A stretch of DNA of 64,000 nt from the NCBI RefSeq assembly GCF_007741535.1, contig NZ_CP036525.1, forward strand, positions 7,316,001-7,380,000, given 5' to 3'. The position numbers were made by a program, and so were the translations under genes. Shown piece by piece: positions 28,804-37,773 of this stretch (position 1 is its first letter; each line of letters starts with the position of its first letter). This DNA is from Rubripirellula lacrimiformis. GTDB lineage: Bacteria > Planctomycetota > Planctomycetia > Pirellulales > Pirellulaceae. Under the pieces are notes generated by a model. The model searched no databases, was not told the origin of the DNA, and worked only from the letters and a program-made list of their open reading frames with translations.

Positions 28804-28934
28804 GTAGCGGAAGTCGCCAACAGTTTGCCGATCGATCCGAACGATCATCGGCAATGATCATCGGGGGGGGATTCCCGGCCGCTTACGCGATCACGGCTCA
28901 CTCCATCGACGAAACTCTTGACGAGTTCCGCTAC
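28804..28934. repeat. Palindromic repeat, family C copy 1 (degenerate)
   Basis: The left arm gtagcggaagtcgcc and right arm gacgagttccgctac match imperfectly. The same arms, less decayed, form the element at 51621-51727. Here the loop contains the family B element (28866-28903), so two repeat families are nested. Confidence 0.7.
28866..28903. repeat. Dispersed repeat, family B copy 2
   Basis: Second copy of the string at 6585-6622, lying in the loop of the family C palindrome. The rest of 28671-29230 before cpaF shows no supportable gene; the open frame upstream of the cpaF ATG has no signal or domain. Confidence 0.7.
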
Positions 28935-29230
28935 TCCAACGTTCGGTGCGTCGCTGCGCCCGCGTTGACCGCTGGTCCGGTCCGGCACTCCTGGAAAACA
29001 GTGCGACCTACAAAAAGTCTAACGCTGTTCCGGCCTGCGCACGTTTTACGTTCTATCTTTGCGTGGGTCTTTCTAACGTTTGTTGTCTTTCCGCCACATC
29101 GATGGCGAAAAACGACCGGACAAACGTTGCAAGCCTCACCACCGTTCTCCTGTCATCGCTTAGTGGCGATGGCCCATCGAGAACAGCAGCACGAGACTTA
29201 ACGGTTATATCAACCAAGGACATTACAACG

Positions 29231-30550
29231 ATGCGCACGGGCACCCCACAGGCTAAACCTGACGCCGATCGTCAACAACAATTTGAAGACATCAAACGCC
29301 GCATCCACGGCAAGTTGGTTGACAAGTTGGACTTGTCTCGCGTGGGCGACCTGAAGGGAGATACGCTAAAACGCGAAATCCGCATGGTGGTCGAACACCT
29401 TTGCGACGCGGAAGACACCCTGCTGAACCGCCAAGAACGCGAACGCATCGTCGACGAAGTGATCGACGAAGTGCTGGGTCTTGGTCCATTGGAATTGATC
29501 CTAAAGGACCCCACGGTCAGCGATATTTTGATCAACGGCCCGAAGAACATCTACGTCGAAAAAGGCGGCCAGATGCAGAAGTCGGAAGTTGAATTCCGCG
29601 ACAACAAACACCTGCTGCAAATCATCGACCGGATTGTCAGTAAAGTCGGCCGACGCGTGGACGAAACGTCGCCCATGGTCGATGCGCGTTTGGACGATGG
29701 TTCGCGGGTCAACGCGATCATCCCGCCCCTGGCACTTGACGGTGCCTGCGTGTCAATTCGTCGATTCGGTTCGAACCCGCTAAAACTAGAAGACCTGCTG
29801 AACTACAAAGCGTTCACACCTGAAATGGTGATGCTGCTAGAAGGCTGTATCAAAGCCCGCCTGAACTGCATCATCGCCGGCGGTACCGGTTCGGGTAAAA
29901 CGACGCTTTTGAACACGCTATCGTCGTTCATCAATCACCATGACCGAATCGTCACGATCGAAGACGCGGCTGAATTGCAGCTGCAACAGGATCACGTCGT
30001 GCGATTGGAAACTCGCCCTGCCAACATCGAAGGCAACGGAGCGGTGACCGCCACGGACTTGGTCAAAAACGCTTTGCGGATGCGTCCCGAACGAATCATC
30101 ATCGGCGAATGCCGTGGTGGCGAAACGTTGGACATGTTGCAAGCCATGAACACCGGTCACGACGGATCGATGACCACGGTTCACGCCAATACGCCGCGTG
30201 ACGCGATCGCCCGTTTGGAAACCCTGGTGATGATGTCCGGATTTGAACTTCCGGTCAAAGCCATCCGCCAACAGGTTTCCGGTGCCGTCGACGTTCTGAT
30301 CCAAGCCAACCGATTGCAGGGCGGACCTCGCCGTGTGACCGCGATCACCGAAGTGGTCGGGATGGAACAAGACACGGTCATCCTGCAAGACATCTATCGA
30401 TATGTCCAAAAGGGCATCAACGAAGAGGGCAAAGCGTTCGGTCACTTCGAGTGCACCGGAGTTCGCCCCAGCTTCATGGACAAACTGGAATCCGCCGGCG
30501 TGCGATTGCCCGCCAGCGCCTTCCGCGAACGCGTCATGATGCAAGCCTAG
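29231..30550 (+). CDS. cpaF: Tad pilus ATPase CpaF/TadA
   Basis: A 439-residue secretion ATPase from the ATG at 29231; the frame is open 95 codons further up but that part is repeat-rich. An N-terminal helical domain is followed by the core with [11 protein letters not shown], a Walker [18 protein letters not shown], an aspartate-box segment [15 protein letters not shown], the Walker B region [14 protein letters not shown] and the histidine-box [17 protein letters not shown]. CpaF powers assembly of Flp/Tad pili at the inner membrane, here with the two platform proteins encoded next. It is distinct from the PilMNO/secretin block at 7.8-12.3 kb. Confidence 0.95.
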   Translation: MRTGTPQAKPDADRQQQFEDIKRRIHGKLVDKLDLSRVGDLKGDTLKREIRMVVEHLCDAEDTLLNRQERERIVDEVIDEVLGLGPLELILKDPTVSDILINGPKNIYVEKGGQMQKSEVEFRDNKHLLQIIDRIVSKVGRRVDETSPMVDARLDDGSRVNAIIPPLALDGACVSIRRFGSNPLKLEDLLNYKAFTPEMVMLLEGCIKARLNCIIAGGTGSGKTTLLNTLSSFINHHDRIVTIEDAAELQLQQDHVVRLETRPANIEGNGAVTATDLVKNALRMRPERIIIGECRGGETLDMLQAMNTGHDGSMTTVHANTPRDAIARLETLVMMSGFELPVKAIRQQVSGAVDVLIQANRLQGGPRRVTAITEVVGMEQDTVILQDIYRYVQKGINEEGKAFGHFECTGVRPSFMDKLESAGVRLPASAFRERVMMQA

Positions 30551-30674
30551 CGAAGTGCCAGGCGAGCAGGACCCGGGGGCGTGGCCATCGACCCACCACC
30601 CCCGGATCCAACGTCACCCCACTGACCGTTTGCGTTTCCTAAGACTTAGAACCTAAAACCTAGAACCCAATCCC

Positions 30675-31643
30675 ATGTCCGGACTAGTCATTGCTCTCGT
30701 GATCGGCGTCGTCGTCGCATCGCTGGTTGCCTTCGCCGTGAACGTCTTGATGCCTACGGACGATTCCACGGCTACCGAGGATCGTCTATCTGCGATGGCA
30801 TCGCGTCGTCGCGGTGGCGCCCAGGGTGACGTTGAACAAGCGTCGCTGTTGCGGATGGAAGGGGACGATGGCACCAGTTTGCTGTCGCGTTTGACATCGG
30901 GAATGCCGGCGTTGTCGGATTACCTGGACCAAGCCGACGTACAGATGGCGCCGGCCAAGTTCGCCCTGATCTGTCTGGCATCCTTTGGTTTTGGCTTTGT
31001 GATCTGCTTGGTCACGTCGGTGCCGATCCTGATTGCTCCGATCGTCGGCGCCCTATTGGTGGGATTGCCGGTGGGTTGGTTGCTGATGAAACGCAAACGT
31101 CGATTGGCCAAGTTTGGCAATCAAATGCCCGAAGCCTTGGAACTGCTAAGCCGATCGCTTCGCGCCGGACACTCACTGAACGCCGGATTCGGTTTGGTGG
31201 CATCGGAAATGGAAGCGCCGCTAGCGACAGAATTCGGACGCTGCTTTGAAGAACAAAACCTGGGTATTCCGTTGGAAGAAGCCATCGATGACATGGCCAA
31301 ACGGATCCCCAACATGGACCTGCGATTCTTTGCAACCGCGGTTGTTTTGCAACGCACAACCGGGGGTGACCTGTCCGAAATTTTGGACAAGATCGGACAC
31401 TTGGTTCGTGAACGGTTGATGATCCTGGGAACGATTCAAGCGTTGACCGGCGAAGGCCGGATGAGTGGTGCCGTGCTATTGGCTCTGCCGCCGGTATTGT
31501 TCCTGGTGATGCTAAAGCTGAACTACGAATACGTGATGATGCTGTTCACGGATGAACTGGGTCGATACATGTTGGGCGCCGCGCTGGTCACCCAGCTGGT
31601 CGGTGCCTTGGTGATTCGCAAAATCATCACGATCAAAGTTTAG
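30675..31643 (+). CDS. tadB: Tad pilus inner-membrane platform protein TadB
   Basis: A 322-residue type II secretion F-domain protein. Hydrophobic segments lie near residues 3-25, 95-135 and 265-315. The F domain reads QMPEALELLSRSLRAGHSLN and includes DLRFFATAVVLQRTTGGDLS, typical for TadB. It follows cpaF after 124 bp, a gap with a short GC-rich inverted pair (ccggggg/cccccgg near 30573-30605) and a string of cttagaac/ctagaacc near-repeats. With TadC it forms the base on which CpaF acts. Confidence 0.9.
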   Translation: MSGLVIALVIGVVVASLVAFAVNVLMPTDDSTATEDRLSAMASRRRGGAQGDVEQASLLRMEGDDGTSLLSRLTSGMPALSDYLDQADVQMAPAKFALICLASFGFGFVICLVTSVPILIAPIVGALLVGLPVGWLLMKRKRRLAKFGNQMPEALELLSRSLRAGHSLNAGFGLVASEMEAPLATEFGRCFEEQNLGIPLEEAIDDMAKRIPNMDLRFFATAVVLQRTTGGDLSEILDKIGHLVRERLMILGTIQALTGEGRMSGAVLLALPPVLFLVMLKLNYEYVMMLFTDELGRYMLGAALVTQLVGALVIRKIITIKV

Positions 31644-31744
31644 TCCATCGTACTTTTCATTCGCTCCACAACCGCCCCACAGCCACCGCGTCAGTTCACG
31701 CATCGCATCGGTCGTTTCCAGACCTTTTGCAAGGAATATTTGTC

Positions 31745-32725
31745 ATGTTAACTTCGCTGATCCTTTTCGCATCGCTCAGCACCGCCACCATCGCTTCGAT
31801 CGCCGTCTTTGTTGCCGTCACAACGGTTGCATGGCTGGTGATTGGGCGCGTCAGTGGTGATGACAAACCAACCGCCGAAACAAGGTTGGATGCACTGCGC
31901 ACTCGCAGCAGCAGCGTGGCAGAACTGAGCGATACAGACAAATCACGCAAGAAGAACGAAGCCCTGGCGGCCGTTCTGGAAAAGGCGACCTCACCGCTGG
32001 AAAAGACGGTGACGGGCAACGAGAAAGAAATGAGCCAACTTCGCGAGAAGCTGGTCAATGCGGGATTCCGCCGCGAAACCGCTCCGGTCGTCTTCAAAGG
32101 TCTGCAACTGATTTTGGCAGGCGTCGGTCTGTTCCTCGGTGGTGCGGTCGGCTTGCTAACCGATGGTTTCAACCAAGGCATGCTGATGAAACTGGCTGGC
32201 GGTGTGGTCGCTGGTTTCGCATTGCCGTCGCTGGCCCTGGGCCACTTGGGGAAGAAACGCAAAGAGAAAATCTTCCTGGGCCTGCCCGATGCATTGGACT
32301 TGATGGTCGTCTGTGTCGAAGCCGGTTTGGGGATGGACCAAGCGCTGCGTAAAGTGGCCGAAGAGATGGAGAAGAGCCATAAAACGATCGGCGAAGAATT
32401 CGGGATCGCCAACCAACAACTTCAGTTCGGACGGACTCGCAGCGAAGTGCTGCAGGCACTCGGATTCCGAAGTGGCGTGGACGACCTGAAACAGTTGGCG
32501 TCGATCCTGATCCAAGCGGACAAGTTCGGATCCAGTGTCGCCAATGCACTGCGTGTCCAAAGCGATTCGATGCGAATCAAACGGCGTCAGATTGCGGAAG
32601 AAAAGGCTGCCAAAACAGCCGTCAAGATGATCTTCCCGTTGGTGCTGTTCATTTTTCCAGGCATCTTTGTCGTGCTGGTTGGACCTGCCGGTATCAACAT
32701 GTATCGAAACATGTTGGAAAAATAG
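31745..32725 (+). CDS. tadC: Tad pilus inner-membrane platform protein TadC
   Basis: A 326-residue protein from the ATG at 31745 (ribosome-binding site aagga; the TTG at 31727 is less likely). Helices lie near residues 5-30, 120-165 and 295-320, with the F domain around FLGLPDALDLMVVCVEAGLG and FGIANQQLQFGRTRSEVLQA. It is the usual partner of TadB. Prepilin, prepilin peptidase and the Tad secretin are not in the window. Its stop is only 4 bp from the stop of the convergent peptidase gene. Confidence 0.9.
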   Translation: MLTSLILFASLSTATIASIAVFVAVTTVAWLVIGRVSGDDKPTAETRLDALRTRSSSVAELSDTDKSRKKNEALAAVLEKATSPLEKTVTGNEKEMSQLREKLVNAGFRRETAPVVFKGLQLILAGVGLFLGGAVGLLTDGFNQGMLMKLAGGVVAGFALPSLALGHLGKKRKEKIFLGLPDALDLMVVCVEAGLGMDQALRKVAEEMEKSHKTIGEEFGIANQQLQFGRTRSEVLQALGFRSGVDDLKQLASILIQADKFGSSVANALRVQSDSMRIKRRQIAEEKAAKTAVKMIFPLVLFIFPGIFVVLVGPAGINMYRNMLEK

Positions 32726-32729
32726 TCGG

Positions 32730-33662
32730 TCAGTCGCCGGTGGACCGGGGCGTTCGGCCACCATCGGGCAACGCAAAGGATGTTTGTCGGCGACCGCTGC
32801 TGTCGGCCATCCCACAGTTCATCCCGGGCGTGTTGTGTTGCATCACAACCTGTCCGTCGCGTGACACGGCGATCAATCCGCCCGTGCCAGGTTTCAAACG
32901 GCGAGTCATGATCTCCGTGACCGCTTCGTCCAAGGACCGACCGGCGTAACGCATCTGCGCGACCACGTCGTAGGCGACCGCGGCGCGAATGTACTCCTCG
33001 CCCAATCCCGTGCCAGAGACCGCACAGGTATCGTTTGCGGCAAAGGTTCCGGCGCCGATGATCGGCGAATCACCGACACGGCCGGGCAATTTCTTGGACG
33101 TCCCCCCCGTGCTGGTCCCGGCGGCCAAATCGCCCATGGTGTCCAGCACGACGCAGCCCACGGTACCGAAATGCGGAGGCGTATCGGGGGCGACATCGTC
33201 GTTGGGGCTGCTGTAGCTAAGAAAGTAGTCCGGCGTGACCGCGTCGACGCCCTGATCGGTCGCAAACTCGTCGGCCCCCGGACCGGCCAACAACACGTGC
33301 GGCGTTTCGGTCATCACCAACCGAGCCAACCCGATCGGGTTCTTCACCGTGCGCACGCCCGCCACCGCGCCACAGCCCAGCGTGGCCCCGTCCATGATCG
33401 ATGCGTCCAATTCGGCCGTCCCGTCCTCGGTCAACACAGCCCCGCGACCAGCGTTGAAGTTCGCGTCGTTTTCGAAAACGATGATCACAGCCTCGACCAC
33501 ATCGATGGCCGACGCACCGTGCTGCAATAAAGCGACGCCAGTGTCGAGGGCTCGCTGCAACCCTTCCTGGCGAGCGGCTTTCTTGGCCGAGTCCCAATTT
33601 GCAGGACCGCCGCCGGCACCGCCGTGGATCGCAATCGACCACCGTTGATTTGAATCCGCCAT
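32730..33662 (-). CDS. Isoaspartyl peptidase / L-asparaginase, Ntn-hydrolase type
   Basis: A 310-residue plant-type asparaginase. The N terminus has IAIHGGAGGGP, and the autoprocessing site with the nucleophile threonine is in HFGTVGCVVLDTMGDLAAG, followed by TSTGGTSKKLPGRVGDSPI and GAGTFANDTCAVSGTGLGE. The precursor should cleave before that threonine and the enzyme remove isoaspartyl residues from damaged peptides or hydrolyse asparagine. No signal peptide, so cytoplasmic. It lies 34 bp downstream of the MnmE-like gene on the same strand. Confidence 0.92.
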   Translation of the reverse strand: MADSNQRWSIAIHGGAGGGPANWDSAKKAARQEGLQRALDTGVALLQHGASAIDVVEAVIIVFENDANFNAGRGAVLTEDGTAELDASIMDGATLGCGAVAGVRTVKNPIGLARLVMTETPHVLLAGPGADEFATDQGVDAVTPDYFLSYSSPNDDVAPDTPPHFGTVGCVVLDTMGDLAAGTSTGGTSKKLPGRVGDSPIIGAGTFAANDTCAVSGTGLGEEYIRAAVAYDVVAQMRYAGRSLDEAVTEIMTRRLKPGTGGLIAVSRDGQVVMQHNTPGMNCGMADSSGRRQTSFALPDGGRTPRSTGD

Positions 33663-33696
33663 CTTGTCCGATCCTAGTAATTGGAAATTGGTTCGA

Positions 33697-35127
33697 CTAC
33701 AAAAGTTCTTCGATCAACCGGGGCAATGTGGAAAGTTCCGTCGCCGTTGCGATGGCCGCGATCACGTCAGCCTGACGTGGGCAAATCGCCGCCGGTGCCC
33801 CTGCGGGCGGCAAACCATCGGACAACCGCGCCGCGATCGTCTGCATCAGATCATCGATCCCTTGCCCGGTCGTCGCCACCGTGGGCAGCCAATCGGGATC
33901 GATCACCGCTGGATCCTTGGTAACAGGATCCTTGGTAACAGAATCCGTGGTAACAGAATTTTTGGTGCCAGAATCGTTCGCAACCCAATCGGCCAACCGA
34001 TCGACTTTGTTCATCACATGGATCACGGGCACGCCCCCGGTTCCGGCATCCAATTCGTCGATCTCCCGCGAATCTGCCGATGCGGCCATGGACGAATCAT
34101 GTCGGGGGAACGTGGTTTGCGGCTCGTGCACCCGGATCACCAAGTCTGCCTGGCTAGCGGCGGTCCGGGCCCGGTGGATGCCTTCGCGTTCGATCGGTTC
34201 TTGGCTGGATCGGATGCCCGCAGTATCGCTTAGACGGATCGGCAATCCATCGATGACGGTATCCGCGTGCAGGACGTCGCGAGTGGTCCCGGCGATATCC
34301 ATCGTGATGCTGCGGTTATAGCCGACGATCGCATTGACCAAGCTGCTTTTGCCGACGTTGGGCGCCCCGACCAGGACCACGCGAGACGGATCGGCCAAGC
34401 GGACCGTGCGCTGTGCCCGGCGGGTCATCTGAGCCGCTTCGTGGCGAATCGCATCGAAATCCGATGCCCGTCCGTCATCGGGAAGCCGCGCATCGCCCGG
34501 CAGCCGATCCGGGGACGTCGATTGCCCCGCCACCAACGCCGCGTTGATCCGATCCCGCCATCCAGTGGCCCAATCGACCATCGCACCGCGGACCTGCGCC
34601 AGCGCGATCGCAGCGGTTCGAGTCGTCACGCACTGGGAAAGCACTTGGTGTGCCTCGGCCACCAAAACCGATGGCGTCATGTGTTGGGTGTATTGCTGGG
34701 GCGACTGCGGATGCACCCCGGACCGCGTCAAATCATCCATCACGCGGTCCGTCGCCGCGACGCCACCGTGACAATGGATTTCCCAGCGATCGTCGGCAAT
34801 GGGAACCACGACGATGGATTCGCCCGCGATTGGTAGTGCTGCAGTCGATGGTTCTGCGACCGATGGCGATGCGGTCAATTCGGATGCGGCTGATTCTGCT
34901 ACGGCCCCCTGAACCGAACTCTGTCCCCAGATTCCGTAGCGAATCTGTCCCGGGCGAAAGGCCGTCGTCGTGGCGGGCAGGAAGTGTTGCTGGACGATCG
35001 CGGAAACGCGGTCTCCGTAGACTGCGATCACAGCCACAGCACTGCGTCCCACGCCGGTGATGATCGACGCGAAAGTTTCGCCCGCAGGCGCGACGACGGA
35101 CGGGGAATGACGATCAACGTTAGCCAC
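33697..35127 (-). CDS. Divergent MnmE/TrmE-like GTPase
   Basis: About 476 residues from a GTG at 35127. The N-terminal part keeps the MnmE theme (FASIITGVGRSAVAVIAV), a helical region follows, and the inserted G domain has G1 GAPNVGKSS, the GTTRD switch, DTAGI and NKVD. MnmE with MnmG modifies U34 of certain tRNAs. Here the protein ends LPRLIEELL, without the C-terminal C-[IVL]-G-K motif that is catalytic in the family, so activity is doubtful or altered. After NKVD there is a low-complexity insert (about five 15-bp units, residues TDSVTKDPVTKDP). An upstream in-frame extension to 35355 looks non-coding. Confidence 0.75.
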   Translation of the reverse strand: MANVDRHSPSVVAPAGETFASIITGVGRSAVAVIAVYGDRVSAIVQQHFLPATTTAFRPGQIRYGIWGQSSVQGAVAESAASELTASPSVAEPSTAALPIAGESIVVVPIADDRWEIHCHGGVAATDRVMDDLTRSGVHPQSPQQYTQHMTPSVLVAEAHQVLSQCVTTRTAAIALAQVRGAMVDWATGWRDRINAALVAGQSTSPDRLPGDARLPDDGRASDFDAIRHEAAQMTRRAQRTVRLADPSRVVLVGAPNVGKSSLVNAIVGYNRSITMDIAGTTRDVLHADTVIDGLPIRLSDTAGIRSSQEPIEREGIHRARTAASQADLVIRVHEPQTTFPRHDSSMAASADSREIDELDAGTGGVPVIHVMNKVDRLADWVANDSGTKNSVTTDSVTKDPVTKDPAVIDPDWLPTVATTGQGIDDLMQTIAARLSDGLPPAGAPAAICPRQADVIAAIATATELSTLPRLIEELL

Positions 35128-35270
35128 GATCAATCCGCAACGATTGTTTGGAAGGAAGATGCATTTAGGGTGAAGACAAATGCGACCAGTCGAATAGACT
35201 AACGCACCCGACTGGATTGTCACTCGTACGTGATGATCGGTTGAGTTCGCCCGCAGATGATTTTGGAAAC

Positions 35271-36389
35271 ATGGCGTCCGGAAAGCCACGTCAAAAAAAA
35301 CCGCGTCACGAATCGCAAAGCTCTCGGCTCCCCACCCCCAAACGGCCGAGCCCAAAGTTGCCGAGCGGAAGGTCCAACGATCCGGACCTGAATTCGAAGA
35401 GCGACGACGAATTGCTTGATATGCGGATGTGCGACTTGAATTTGTCGATCGTCGGCACTCCGCTGGAAAAACGAATCCAGCAACTCAACGAGGAATTGGT
35501 CGCTCGAGGTCTGAATTTCAGGCCACACTGCTGGCTCAGCGAGGAATGGTTTTCGCCCGACGACATCCCCGGCATCGCGATCCCATTCTATCTGGCCCAC
35601 CCCCGGCTGATGCGGCTGGAACGCAAACAACTGCTAGAGGTCGAAGGCGGCACCCACCAGTGGTGCATGAAAATCCTTCGCCACGAAGCCGGCCATGCGA
35701 TCGACACCGCCTATCGGCTGCGCCGCAAAGCCCTGTATCGCCAATTGTTTGGCAAGGCGTCCGAACCGTATCCGGAATACTACAACCCGACACCGTCCAG
35801 CAAGGATCATGTCCTGCATCTAGAGATGTGGTACGCTCAAGCCCACCCGTTAGAGGATTTTGCGGAAACATTCGCCGTCTGGCTGCGGCCAGGATCGCGG
35901 TGGCGAGTACGATATCGGGACTGGCCAGCGATCGAAAAACTCCACGCCGTCGACGATTTCATGAAATCGATCCGAGGCAAAAAATCCCCGGTCAGTTCCC
36001 GGGCCACGGTGGAACCCATTTCACGCTGTCGCAAGACCCTGCGTACGCACTACGAGCGAAAACGCGAACATTACGGCGTGGACTACCCCAGCATCTACGA
36101 CAATGATCTGCGCAAACTGTTTCCGACCACTCCGGCAGATAAACGTAACGTGACGGCCGCCGCATTTCTGACCCGGATTCGTTCCGAACTGCGAATCTCT
36201 GTCGCCCGCTGGACCGGCGAATACACCTACACCATCGACCAAGTGATCCAGGAAATGATTGAACGCTGTCGCGAGCTGAAATTGCGAGTCGGTGGATCGG
36301 CCGACGAAACCAAACGCAACGCGATGATCCTGGTGGCTGTTCGAACGACCAATTTCTTGCACGAAGGACGCCACCGTGTCGCGGTTTGA
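35271..36389 (+). CDS. Putative zinc metallopeptidase (zincin), paired with ATP-grasp ligase
   Basis: A 372-residue protein from the ATG at 35271 (a TTG at 35217 is possible). The first 45 residues are basic and disordered. The catalytic motif HEAGH is at residues 138-142 and a third acidic ligand is likely in LEDFAETFAVWL about 60 residues later, the spacing of the putative zinc-binding metallopeptidase families. No signal peptide is seen, so it is probably cytoplasmic. The ATP-grasp gene follows 65 bp later on the same strand. Substrate unknown; trimming or release of a peptide made or tagged by the ligase is one idea. Confidence 0.7.
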   Translation: MASGKPRQKKPRHESQSSRLPTPKRPSPKLPSGRSNDPDLNSKSDDELLDMRMCDLNLSIVGTPLEKRIQQLNEELVARGLNFRPHCWLSEEWFSPDDIPGIAIPFYLAHPRLMRLERKQLLEVEGGTHQWCMKILRHEAGHAIDTAYRLRRKALYRQLFGKASEPYPEYYNPTPSSKDHVLHLEMWYAQAHPLEDFAETFAVWLRPGSRWRVRYRDWPAIEKLHAVDDFMKSIRGKKSPVSSRATVEPISRCRKTLRTHYERKREHYGVDYPSIYDNDLRKLFPTTPADKRNVTAAAFLTRIRSELRISVARWTGEYTYTIDQVIQEMIERCRELKLRVGGSADETKRNAMILVAVRTTNFLHEGRHRVAV

Positions 36390-36454
36390 ATGGGTGTCGC
36401 CAGCGGGTGTGATTTCGAACCAGTCCAACCATCTGGTCGCGGGCGAGGTGCAGC

Positions 36455-37483
36455 ATGACTAAACGTCGTATCCTAGTGCTGGTCCGCGATGGACACGTCC
36501 CGCCGCTGACGTTGAAGGGGATCAGCGACGCTGAAATGGATCCCTGGAAAGCCGAATTTGACGTCTGCGAAACGCTGCGACGCCTCGGGCACGAAGTGCT
36601 GCCGCTGGGCGTGTACGACGACTTGGCCCCGATCCGCAACGCGCTGCAGGAATTCGAACCCGACATCACGTTCATGCTGTTGGAAGAATTCCATGGCGTG
36701 GTGACCTACGATTTTGCCGTGATCAGCTATCTGGAACTGATGCAGCAACCGTACACCGGATGCAACCCACGGGGACTGCTGCTCAGCAAAGACAAGGCAC
36801 TGTCGAAAAAAGTGCTGGCCTACCACCGCATCCCAACACCCCGCTTCGCCGTCTTTCCGTTTGGCCGCAAAACCCATCGCCCCAAGAAGCTGTCCTTTCC
36901 GCTGTTTGTCAAATCGGTCATCGAGGACGCATCGTTTGGCATCGCCCAAGCATCGATCGTGCACACCGACGAAGCGCTGGCCGAACGGGTCGCGTTCTTG
37001 CACGACAAAACCAAAGACGATGTGATCGCCGAACAGTACATCGAAGGCCGCGAACTGTACGTGGGCGTCGTCGGCAACACTCGACTAACAACCTTTCCCG
37101 CTTGGGAGATGGATTTCGGGAAGATGCCCGATGACGTGGCAAAGATCGCCACCCGAACCGTCAAGTTCAATCGCAAGTACCAAGAGAAAAACAACATCAC
37201 GACCCGCGAAGCGGATGATCTTGACCCGGTCACGAAGGATCGTATCTCGAAAATCTGCAAGCGAGTTTATCGGGCGCTTAGCATGAGCGGGTATGCCCGC
37301 ATGGACCTGCGGATGACCGCTGCGGGCGGTATCTATGTGATCGAAGCCAACGCAAACCCCAACATCGAATACGGCGAAGACTTTTCGGAATCCGCCGAGG
37401 TCGCAGGGATCACCTACGAGGCCCTGCTGCAGCGGATCGTCAACCTGGGGCTAAGCTACAAAGCCGCCTGGATGGCCACCTAG
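36455..37483 (+). CDS. ATP-grasp ligase, D-Ala-D-Ala ligase-like
   Basis: A 342-residue ATP-grasp protein. The N-terminal domain (RILVLVRDGHVPP, then DITFMLLEEFHGVV) matches the pre-ATP-grasp fold. The ATP-binding lysine strand is FPLFVKSVIEDASFGI, the adenine-side EQYIEGRELYVGV and the metal site GGIYVIEANANPNIEYGEDF are intact. D-Ala-D-Ala ligases and other ATP-grasp amidoligases join a carboxylate and an amine with ATP. It is not near cell-wall genes but is paired with a zincin, so a peptide-modification role may be more likely than wall synthesis. The product is unknown. Confidence 0.8.
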   Translation: MTKRRILVLVRDGHVPPLTLKGISDAEMDPWKAEFDVCETLRRLGHEVLPLGVYDDLAPIRNALQEFEPDITFMLLEEFHGVVTYDFAVISYLELMQQPYTGCNPRGLLLSKDKALSKKVLAYHRIPTPRFAVFPFGRKTHRPKKLSFPLFVKSVIEDASFGIAQASIVHTDEALAERVAFLHDKTKDDVIAEQYIEGRELYVGVVGNTRLTTFPAWEMDFGKMPDDVAKIATRTVKFNRKYQEKNNITTREADDLDPVTKDRISKICKRVYRALSMSGYARMDLRMTAAGGIYVIEANANPNIEYGEDFSESAEVAGITYEALLQRIVNLGLSYKAAWMAT

Positions 37484-37500
37484 TTGGACAGCCAAGGTGA

Positions 37501-37714
37501 GAGAACGTCCGGCTTAGCCGCGGAGCGGCGGCAGCTTTTTGCCGTGGGGCGGGCCGCACGGATAGCGATGACTAACGCAATCTTGATCTTCTCGGCCAGG
37601 CCGCCCACAGGCGGCCCGGCCGAGAAGATGATTGGGGGGATGCCAAATCCGGTGGCCGAAGCCACCGGCATGATGCTTTCGCCTCTGCGAGGCTGTTTTA
37701 ACCCGGACGTTCTC
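37501..37714. mobile_element. MITE-like element with 12-bp inverted repeats and GTGA flanks
   Basis: Perfect ends gagaacgtccgg (37501-37512) and ccggacgttctc (37703-37714) bound a 214-bp element that has no gene of its own. GTGA occurs just outside both ends (37497-37500 and 37715-37718), as a 4-bp target duplication would. Inside is a 19-bp hairpin around 37588-37629 (ggccgcc caca ggcggcc core) and a second one, ccggtggc-cgaa-gccaccgg, near 37650. It separates the ATP-grasp gene from the glycosidase-like gene. Confidence 0.7.
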
Positions 37715-37773
37715 GTGAGCGACCGGGAATTGCCCGTGGCCCAACGACCAGACGGAACAAGAGAAGAACACCC

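Noticed and set aside
35127-35355. 76-residue N-terminal extension of the MnmE-like GTPase
   Set aside because: It lacks MnmE similarity and runs into the divergent zincin gene region; the GTG at 35127 begins shortly before the conserved fold.
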